Below are positions 57,501 through 64,000 of a stretch of DNA of 64,000 nt, one piece after another (position 1 is the stretch's first letter; each line of letters starts with the position of its first letter). Origin of the DNA: Ilex aquifolium (taxonomy: Eukaryota; Streptophyta; Magnoliopsida; Aquifoliales; Aquifoliaceae); the NCBI GenBank assembly GCA_951799425.1, contig OX637397.1, positions 40,466,409 to 40,530,408 of the forward strand, in the 5' to 3' direction. The notes under the pieces were generated by a model, which saw nothing but the letters and a program-made list of their open reading frames with translations, searched no databases and was not told the origin of the DNA. The position numbers and the translations under genes were made by a program.

Positions 57501-60147
57501 GGTATTTGGCTAAAAAGGAGCTATAGCTTCCTCTTCATTACCTTCGGTACTCCAATGCAATTCCTATGTTTCGAAATGTTTCAGTATGTATCAACAAATA
57601 TTTTGGAAATACATTCAAATTATTTATTTGTTTCCATTCTATTCCTCTAATTCTTTTGTCCGAGCTGACTTATATAATAGACCATAATGAAATTTCGATC
57701 ATTGGGTCACCCTTCTTATAAAAAGTGCGACCCACAAATAAAGAATTCAAAAGAAAAGGAGGTTGAGTGCACTAGGCTCCCACCACTACAAGGTCTAGGG
57801 AGGTTCTGTACGGTCAAGGGAATGGAACCTACATTTCGTTTCTTAAATTCGACGGAGTGGGAAGCAAGAGGAACAAATATGTAACCGCAAGAATTGCAAC
57901 GAAAGAACAACATAATTTACAGGAACCAAAAACAGTAAGTACTTGGTTTACTGATCCAAATAAAATAGAGATAATTGAGAAAATAATAGGTAACATTCTG
58001 TCAAGCCAGAGGGAGTGACACATTAGACACAACCATCTCCATGTTTATAAAGCTAAAGAACGATTTCCGAGAGCAAAGATGTAGTAAACATTATGACAAG
58101 GGAATTCCTAAATGACATAAAATTACTTTTGTTGTCACCATTTAGTCAATCTACCAACCGATTACAAGTAACTCCTTTGACTAAAGTGTCTATTTGTGCA
58201 AAAAGACAAAGACTATTCTAACAGAAGATCATTTTCACCTATTTCAGCAAAACCCCAGACAAAACTTGAATGTGAAGCATATAGATTTGGAAACCCATCA
58301 ACATGTCATAGACCAAAAGTGGACTTGTACCGAACAAGATATATCAATCGCACAATTTCTGATGCAATTATTACACAATAAAATTGACATATATATGACA
58401 TTGCTTCAAAACAAGAACTGTTTATTTTGACTGAATACTAACCAATTTAATGAGACGAGTGCGATAATCTCCGACAATCGTATGCTGCAAAATAGATGAA
58501 TGCACAAATATAAGTAAAAGACAATATTCACAAGAGTTTTGGTATCAAAAAACAGTGTCACATCATTTCTAACCAAGAACAATTAAAATGTCTATTCCGG
58601 GCACAAATTAGAAGTTTGCTTTAGAAAGGAAATATTGAACAGATACCAAAGTAGGTTTAAACCCATGGTACATAGCAAACTTGAATCATGGGATTTAGTA
58701 TTCAAGTTCGAAGTATTCAAACATGGACTTTGTTATCTTTTACCTTCATTAGGACTGTTTTGGTTAATCTAAGAGTATCTATTTTGCGGTAAATTACTTG
58801 TTTTCAGAAGTTTATAGATTCCTATCGTTACTCTGGATAGAAAATTTAATTCTACCCAATACAGTGCATAATGAATTTCAATTATCATAAGATTCCAGTC
58901 CTTATTTATACTAGATTAAGCGGGCCACTTCTATTAGTTTTGCATTCATCTTGATGCCTGAAGATAATCACAGTGATTACTGTTCGATTTAGACAGCTGA
59001 AAGTTTGTAAAGATATCGGTCAATTGCCTTTAATGTGGTCAAAAATTGAGCTGTCAAGATGTTCTTGAGTGTGCATTTTTTTAGTACCGGTTCAGTAATA
59101 TAGGCAGGAATACGATTTAACTTGTAAGAGTTCAACGGAAGAATACAACTAAGATTAAAGAGAACGCCAAACCTCCTCAGGTAACAGGGTGGCTAGATAA
59201 CTAGTGCTTCACTAGTGTGATATTAAGGCATCAACAAAGGTCTTCCCAATATTATACACATCTTTGCAGTGCATCATCAGCACACCATTAGCTGTGGTGG
59301 TTAGAGCTTAACTAGGTGTGATAGTAAGGCATCAAAGAAGGCCTTCTTAGTAGTGCATTATCAGTACACAGTTAGTCTTGATGGTTAGAGTTTGTTCTTA
59401 AGTCTCCAAAGTCCAATCCAGGATATTCCCAGTAATAAAGGCATGAAGCTCCTCCATGCCTCCATCAATTGGATTGCAGCAAAAGAACAAAGAAGCATAA
59501 AACATAAACATAAGCCAATCCCATATGCCATCAAAGATTAAACTAGAGCCAAGGCACTAAGAACAAAAATATATAAAGAACGGTAAAACATGGTTAGCAT
59601 AATTCAAATTTCACACACACAGACACGCAATGAGATGCTCACATCTAGTGCCATTTGGGTAACAATATCCGCGAAAGTTGAACCCATTTCTTCCTCTGAA
59701 CCTCCATCCAAAAACTCCACTGACTCCAAAACCGTTTTACACTTCTGAAACGGCAATTCTCCACGGACCTAATGAACAAAAACAAACAGATATCAAACCA
59801 AAAAAACCCAACAAAACACAAAACTAACCCAAACCCATTTCATTACACATACAACCCAATCCCAAATCCTAATAAACTCAAAAATTAACCCAAAACCATT
59901 TAACGGAAAATCCAAATAAAGCCAAACCAATCTAAATATACAATTTAATCCGTCATAAGCCCGATAAAACCAAGATTAACAAAAACCCGTTTGACATGCA
60001 TATTTTTATCCTAACACATACCATAGTCCAACAAAGTTCATAGAGAAAACGGAGCATTGGGACCGGGTTTGGAAGTTTGAAGCTATAGTTTCCATTCTTC
60101 CATTCTTTGATACAGTCGTCGGTTATATAACTCGGCTGCTGAGACAT
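27365..60147 (-). CDS. THO2: THO complex subunit 2 (32 coding exons)
   Basis: Large nuclear scaffold of the THO/TREX complex, which couples transcription to mRNA processing and export and limits R-loops; in plants it also affects small-RNA pathways. About 1,871-1,875 residues versus about 1,800 in Arabidopsis. Exons, 5' to 3': 60147-60022, 59768-59643, 58484-58443, 57240-57181, 57079-57017, 56657-56577, 55215-55144, 55063-55016, 54897-54829, 54701-54568, 48454-48379, 48073-47880, 46723-46643, 46500-46290, 46180-45947, 45857-45777, 45673-45554, 45459-45400, 44012-43885, 39998-39902, 39818-39690, 37603-37500, 37137-36957, 36787-36606, 36367-35761, 35591-35487, 33142-32987, 32900-32820, 32494-32030, 30720-29584, 28274-27967, last from 27422 or 27434. 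Phases agree throughout. Landmarks: [32 protein letters not shown]2 core [17 protein letters not shown] (about 925), a coiled coil (about 950-1015), and a charged Arg/Asp/Lys/Ser-rich tail (about 1220-1870). Start: [11 protein letters not shown]; an in-frame ATG nine codons upstream is possible. Confidence 0.95.
27435..27966 (-). other. U12-type (minor spliceosome) last intron of THO2
   Basis: The donor at 27966 reads GTATCCTT, an exact U12 5' splice site. TCCTTAAC at 27454-27447 is a near-perfect U12 branch site. Translation of exon 31 must leave the frame here, since reading on gives a stop three codons later (QYP-stop). The acceptor is uncertain. An AG at 27424-27423 keeps frame but lies 25 bases from the branch A and drops LYDR. 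An AT end at 27436-27435 lies 13 bases away and restores [11 protein letters not shown], which fits my memory of other plant THO2 C-termini. Confidence 0.75.
27670..27699. repeat. C18-T12 homopolymer block in THO2 last intron
   Basis: Eighteen C then twelve T on the + strand, followed by CT-rich sequence; the THO2 transcript would read A12-G18. Confidence 0.9.
28275..29583 (-). other. THO2 intron 30 (about 1.3 kb)
   Basis: Non-coding between exon 30 (donor aag|gtatgt) and exon 31 (acceptor gatgtag|gtgg). No element with clear ends was recognised inside. Confidence 0.7.
31423..31937. mobile_element. hAT-type MITE in THO2 intron 29
   Basis: A 515-base element starting TAGGGGTGGTAATC and ending TTCCCATCCTTA (imperfect inverted termini), flanked by a perfect 8-base duplication AAATAAGG (31415-31422 and 31938-31945). 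It has no coding capacity and contains GTGTCGACCCGAC-type subterminal repeats. The 8-base duplication and TAGGGGTG-like ends are hAT features. Confidence 0.88.
33143..35486 (-). other. THO2 intron 26 (2.3 kb) with a MITE-like insertion
   Basis: Non-coding between exons 26 and 27. It contains the element at about 33468-34132. The remainder (34140-35480) is AT-rich with no gene or clear element seen. Confidence 0.7.
33468..34132. mobile_element. MITE-like element with AAGCATGGACAC termini
   Basis: The left end reads AAAGCATGGACACGGATACG and the right end is the inverted GAGTGTCCGTGCTTC. Both subterminal regions are packed with GACACG/CGGACACGTGTCC motifs around an AT-rich core. No coding, and no convincing target duplication was found, so family assignment (MULE-like or hAT-like) is open. 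Confidence 0.6.
37984..38022. repeat. (GA)n microsatellite
   Basis: About 19 uninterrupted GA dinucleotides in THO2 intron 21. Confidence 0.95.
38819..39073. mobile_element. MITE-like element in THO2 intron 21
   Basis: The left end GGGGCAAATTACAGATTACC pairs imperfectly, inverted, with the right end GGTTAATCCATAGTTTCCCC over about 35 bases. Interior is non-coding. A family with this GGGCAAATTAC...CC(A/T)TGGTTT look is widespread in plants; a related start (AAAATTACATTCAGATCCCT) appears at the window's right edge. No clear target duplication. Confidence 0.55.
39999..43884 (-). other. THO2 intron 19 (3.9 kb)
   Basis: Non-coding; only a C17-A14 block (41931-41961) and AT-rich unique-looking sequence. 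No gene recognised on either strand. Confidence 0.65.
41931..41961. repeat. C17-A14 homopolymer block in THO2 intron 19
   Basis: Seventeen C then fourteen A on the + strand; G17 in the THO2 transcript. Confidence 0.9.
47443..47458. repeat. C16 tract in THO2 intron 12
   Basis: Sixteen C followed by T-rich sequence on the + strand; G16 in the THO2 transcript. Confidence 0.9.
50237..50249. repeat. C13 tract in THO2 intron 10
   Basis: Thirteen C then nine A on the + strand; G13 in the THO2 transcript. Confidence 0.85.
51355..51850 (+). pseudogene. ycf2: Plastid ycf2 fragment (NUPT) in THO2 intron 10
   Basis: The + strand translates to ycf2-like blocks in shifting frames: [23 protein letters not shown], then [16 protein letters not shown] and [14 protein letters not shown], then [17 protein letters not shown], and [20 protein letters not shown] with NSYVPFI at the end. 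Ycf2 is the large plastid AAA-type protein; the GSIGTGKS block is its Walker A. Frameshifts, stops and many substitutions show it is an old transfer to the nucleus and not functional. The left edge is near 51355 and the right edge near 51850, where ycf2 similarity stops before an AG-rich stretch. Confidence 0.9.
53188..53207. repeat. C20 tract in THO2 intron 10
   Basis: Twenty C on the + strand, G20 in the THO2 transcript. About 310 bases away at 53518-53530 is a G13 run of opposite polarity. Confidence 0.9.
54525..54555. repeat. (GA)n microsatellite next to THO2 exon 10
   Basis: About 15 AG dinucleotides, ending only about 13 bases from the exon 10 donor (54567). In the transcript this is a CU run directly downstream of the 5' splice site. 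Confidence 0.9.
55216..56576 (-). other. THO2 intron 6 (1.4 kb)
   Basis: Non-coding; no element with clear ends recognised. Confidence 0.65.
57241..59642 (-). other. THO2 introns 2 and 3 around the 42-base exon 3
   Basis: Two introns of about 1.2 kb flank the very short exon 58484-58443 ([14 protein letters not shown]). No other coding content recognised. Parts of 59190-59420 repeat a TAGTAAGGCATCAA(A/C)(G/A)AAGG(T/C)CTTC motif twice (about 59220 and 59320). Confidence 0.65.
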
Positions 60148-62581
60148 TTCTGAAATCCGAAAAAACTGGGACAAGCGTAGGATTTTTTGGATTTGGGGAT
60201 TTCAGAACTAATAGTGCGGTAGTGGTGAACGAATACTGCTGTAGTGGTGAACGAATACTGCGATAGCGGTGACCGAATAGGTTATCATGGGTAGCCAGAC
60301 AAAGAGATTGATTTCTCAGGGGCTTCAGAGGTGATTTAAAGTGAGGGTTTGGAAACAAGAGCCGTCGTTCTTCTCGGGTTCTTACTTTATATCGGGTGAC
60401 TCGGGTCAAAAACAATAAGAGAGAATTAACACTCAGACACTTGGAATATCTATATAACACACACACATCACAAACGTCGCACACATATAAAACACACACC
60501 TCGCGCATACACACAACAGCACACGCACACAAATACACAGCAGTACACACAACACAAATTGTTTGGGGGTTTTATAGTTTTCGATGATTTTTATTTTCAT
60601 ATTGAGTGTTAATTTGGGTGTTTTGAATGTTATATTTTCAAATAATTTTGATAAGTTTTGTAAGAATAGGATTTTCAAATTAGGTTTTTTCATAGGATTG
60701 TAAGTTTTTTATTGAATGTTATAGTTGTTAGTCGTATTTTAATTAAATGTTAATAGTTATTAGTAGTATTTGATTGAATGTTATGGTTTTGAAATTGGAT
60801 GTTAGGGCTTTCAAAATGGGATTTTTTATGGATTAGGGTTTGTGCAATTATAAATTGGGTTTTTTTATGAAAGATGTTTATAAGGTTTTGATTTAATGTA
60901 TTTTAGGGTTATTATATGCAATTTAGCTTTGACATTTTACTGCCATCATAGCTTTGGTAATGTTACTGTTGTGAATTTTGGTTAACAAGGTAAAATACGC
61001 AATTTAGATATTCATTGATTAATGTTTGGACATTTAGATATCCCATTGACGGTACTAACACTGTTAGTTTTGCATGTTTTTCATGTAATGATAATTTGTT
61101 TTATCTTAGATTAAATTGAATGGAGAATGACTGAGTATTTTATTTACTAACACTATTAATTGTACTGACTCTGTTAATTGTTTTCAAGTTTGATGACTAA
61201 ATTGAATATTTTTCATGTACTAACACTGTTAATTGTTTTCATGTTCTTCATGTTTTGCACTATACATTTTTCGTGTTTGTTGAAATGCCTGAGAACTAGG
61301 CAACGTACTGAGTGGTAAATTTTTTTTAATTATGTGAATGACTGTGCTTTTATTTATGCTCTTTTAAATTTATGGTTCTCTCATAATTACAGGTTTCCCT
61401 CTTCAATACCAAGATTCAGTCTGGGGTTATACAACTACTCCACCTTGGTGGTTTGAAGTGAGATTTTTGGTTTGCTCTACTGAATATTTTATTTACATTA
61501 GTGATATACATCTTATTTGTGGTTTTAAATATGAATTTTAGTTTTTTTTTTTTTTTTTAAAAATTGTCTTTTCGAGTTCAATTTAAGTTTGTGTAAAACT
61601 AAATATGTAGTTTATGGTTGTCTAATCAGATTGTTGCATGTATTTTTGCATTTGATTCAGTTTTAGGTTCTTTATTGTGGTTATTTGCTGAAGTTTTGGG
61701 GATTATGTTTGTTTCTTTTCAATTAAATTTGCAGTTTTAAAAGAAAAACTGAATTTCACTTGGGCTAAGAAAAGATTTGAACGCTACTGATCTAGAGACA
61801 GGTAACTGAGTTTTGCTATAGATTTATTTCTTTTAGTTTAAAGGATTCATTGCAACTGAAAATAAAGTTTGGGCAAGTTTTTATTTTACCTTGATGTTAA
61901 TGATTTGTTTTCTTGGGTAGAGTCTTGATCTTGAAATTCAGACTTGCTCTGATGGGAACATAAGCATAGGGTCAAGCATGACCTTGGTTATTACCATTTC
62001 AGGTGAAATTTCAACTTCATAACTTGAATTATTGATTTCCTTGAATTTATAGTTTGAGTTCTAACTTATTATTTTTGGATCGTGTTTGATAAAGGGTGAA
62101 ACTAACTTTGCAATTTGTATTGCTTCGATTTCAAAACTGCAATCATTGATTTTATAGGTTGTCTATATTTATTCAAATCGGTGAACCAAGTGATGTGGTG
62201 AATAGAAGTTGAGTCATTCTATTCCCAATGGCACACACACTCACACAACACGTGTAATTAGCATTCTATAGGTTGTCTATATTTCTTGAGGTCCTATTTT
62301 TAGGAAAAACTTTTGAACTTTGTCAAAATTGTGTAAAAGAAGAAAAACATGTTTTAATTAAATATTGGCTATTTTTTTATTCAGCATAGTGCCTTTACGA
62401 GAATATTCATAGTGGTAATACTTGGTTGAGTATGTATGTAAAGTGTGGGTGTGTTAAGGATGCAACTTAGGTTTTCAGCTTAATTCGTGTCCCTGTTCAG
62501 TGTTTGATTTTTGTTGAGTCCACAATCAACGTTCGATTTTTTTATGAATTGTATGGTACCTTTGGGCACAGTTAATCACTA
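60148..62581. other. THO2 promoter/5' UTR and distal spacer
   Basis: No gene recognised. The proximal part (60148-60560) has a tandem TGGTGAACGAATACTGC repeat at about 60221-60265 and an (AC)-rich tract at 60459-60550. Distally the sequence is very AT-rich with a T18 run (about 61540). The motif ATAGGTTGTCTATATTT occurs twice (about 62155 and 62269). GGTACCTTTGGGCACAGTTAATCACTA (in two parts about 62554-62580) resembles a Helitron 3' end directly abutting the next element. Confidence 0.55.
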
Positions 62582-63310
62582 TCTATAATAATAAGACACA
62601 ACCTAAATTAAATCAGTTAGAACTTAGAAATACTTAGGCGCCACTACTCACACATGAATTTTTGTATGCTCTCCTTGATGTTTACGACCGACCAACTAGA
62701 TTGAGAATCAATGATGATGTACGGTATTTATTTTTCTTCTTTTATTGTGTTCAAGATCAATGTTCACTCTTTTTGAATTACATCGTGTTTTCAGATACGA
62801 GTTAAAGTTCATTCCAATCAGACATTTGTGTGGTGGTAACTCCAAGCTCCAAAGAAGATGATGTTGAAAGAAGTTATTTCTGTCTTTTTATACGTGAGTG
62901 TAGTTTGCATGTGTTTTGTTTATTCCGTGTTTAATACGGCGAACTAATTACACATGGTTATAAGAATATGTTTGGTTTTGATGTGAATTAATGGTTGGGT
63001 ATGGAATTGAGTTGTGATGTATGATGATTGTGGTGGAAATAGAATTGAATTGTAGTGATACGAGGCCTTATTATGTATGATTGTGAGTTTTGTAGACATG
63101 TTGAAATTTTTTTGGGCTCCTATTTGTAGAAGAATTTTGCCGAAATTTTTGAAAATTTAGTGGGGACTAGATTGATTTCAATTTATTTAATTGAAGCAAA
63201 TGATGTAAAAATTATTTCAAATTGATGGTTTATTTTAGGCATGGTAGTATTTTTCAAGTTTTAATTCAATTTTTTGTTACTTTGTGCCTTTAGGCACGGA
63301 TAATTACTAG
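62582..63310 (+). mobile_element. Small non-autonomous Helitron
   Basis: Starts TCTATAATAATAAGACAC after an A and ends GTGCCTTTAGGCAC (a 6-bp hairpin, 63284-63297), then GGATAATTACTAG before a T. A TC start, hairpin, about 10-13 bases and a CTAG end inserted between A and T, with no target duplication, match plant Helitrons. Length 729 bases with no RepHel coding. Confidence 0.65.
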
Positions 63311-64000
63311 TTATATATAAACTCCCTAAAATTTATACAAGCGAAACACTTAGGGACGTTTGGATAGTGGGTTAAAAGTGGTTATACCGTAGGATGGCAT
63401 AAAATAGGAGTGGGACCATAAAACCTTTGTTTGAGAAGTATTTTTGAGATAGGATACCAATCCTGGGTCAATGCTTGACCCGGTTGCTACAGTCTCATTT
63501 AACCACCTTACGCCGGTCACACTTAACCCACCCCCCCTCATGGGTTACAAACCCAGGCAATGGGTTACACCCCCACAGACGTATTTGCCCCTCTCTTTCT
63601 TCACCCACTCACAGCCAGCGACGAATCCCTGTCTCTTTGTGTGTGTTCTGTCGCTACCCTAGACTTCAGATTGCACCACCATGGCCACCATCAGACCTAT
63701 CACCGCCACCATCAGACCCATCATCGCCACCATAAAACCCATCACCAAATCGCGATGGCTACAACCAGAGACATCACTTGCACAATCGGTGGCCTATCCA
63801 TGGCGATGATGATAAATATGTAGCAAGAAGAGAGAGAGAGAAACTGAAGTGGGTTTGTTTTTCCCTTTTCTATGCAACTTGCTGGTGTTGCCGGTGCTGG
63901 TGAAGAAAGGGAGAAGGATATTACTCGTTGTTTTGAATTAAATTAGGGAAAATTACATTCAGATCCCTGAGGTTTGTCGCTTAATCATTCAAACCCCTGA
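63311..64000. other. Right-edge spacer
   Basis: No gene recognised. 63354-63540 has a diverged inverted pair around GGATAGTGGGTTAAAAGTGG and CACTTAACCCACCCC, which looks like a short MITE. The last 60 bases (AAAATTACATTCAGATCCCT, GAGGTTTG) look like the start of a MITE cut by the window edge. Short + strand frames at 63471-63823 are low-complexity His/Pro/Thr repeats (CACCATCAGACC units), not supported as genes. Confidence 0.5.

Noticed and set aside
60083-60550. 155-codon - strand frame upstream of THO2
   Set aside because: It overlaps THO2 exon 1 in a different frame and begins in a Cys/Val repeat produced by an AC microsatellite.
63471-63823. Overlapping + strand frames near the right edge
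   Set aside because: Three overlapping frames in a CACCATCAGACC-type repeat; no domain and no consistent start.
1-64000. CRISPR array, operon or bacterial-type system
   Set aside because: The tandem arrays lack unique equal-length spacers, and the genes are clearly plant nuclear with introns.

Overview
This is a stretch of an AT-rich plant nuclear genome, almost certainly a eudicot and probably an asterid. The evidence is intron-rich protein-coding genes with GT-AG introns, R1-type (late-blight-type) NLR resistance genes, a plant G-type lectin receptor kinase, many plant transposon families and a fragment of plastid ycf2. I cannot name the species from sequence alone.

Layout, left to right. 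(1) 1-15 kb is an NLR resistance-gene cluster: two full-length two-exon CC-NB-LRR genes in tandem on the + strand (1697-4712 and 11531-14451). Between them lie the relic of a third NLR (about 6190-6683 plus 9711-9790), a 3.03-kb non-autonomous LTR retrotransposon sitting inside that relic (6685-9710, TSD ACCTA), a Helitron-like end (5339), and a 3' scrap of a receptor-kinase gene (10006-10230). (2) 15.7-18.7 kb is a dead PIF/Harbinger DNA transposon with TTA target duplications, two broken ORFs and an internal GC-rich minisatellite. (3) 19.6-22.0 kb is an intronless G-type lectin receptor kinase (ZmPK1-like) on the - strand. (4) 22.2-24.7 kb is repeat-rich spacer with a poly-G tract, a perfect inverted repeat of a GGGTAGGA-type motif and a probable hAT transposase relic. 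(5) 24.7-26.1 kb is an intronless ANTH/AP180 clathrin-assembly gene on the + strand. (6) 27.4-60.1 kb is one very large - strand gene, THO complex subunit 2 (THO2). I resolved 32 coding exons and about 1,871-1,875 codons. Its introns carry an hAT MITE, other MITE-like elements, a ycf2-derived plastid insertion, microsatellites and several long C tracts (G tracts in the transcript). (7) 60.1-64 kb is the THO2 upstream region, with a small Helitron-like element (62582-63310) and no recognisable gene.

Functionally, the left third is immune-receptor territory: intracellular NLRs plus a surface lectin kinase, with duplicated fragments linking the two loci. The right two-thirds is housekeeping: endocytosis (ANTH protein) and mRNA export/transcription coupling (THO2), arranged convergently. 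The most interesting points are: a minor-spliceosome (U12-type) last intron in THO2 whose 3' splice site appears non-AG; complementary substitutions in the two NLRs (kinase-2 in one, MHD in the other); an LTR retrotransposon whose LTR terminus plus primer-binding site is triplicated inside both LTRs; and the plastid ycf2 insertion in THO2 intron 10.
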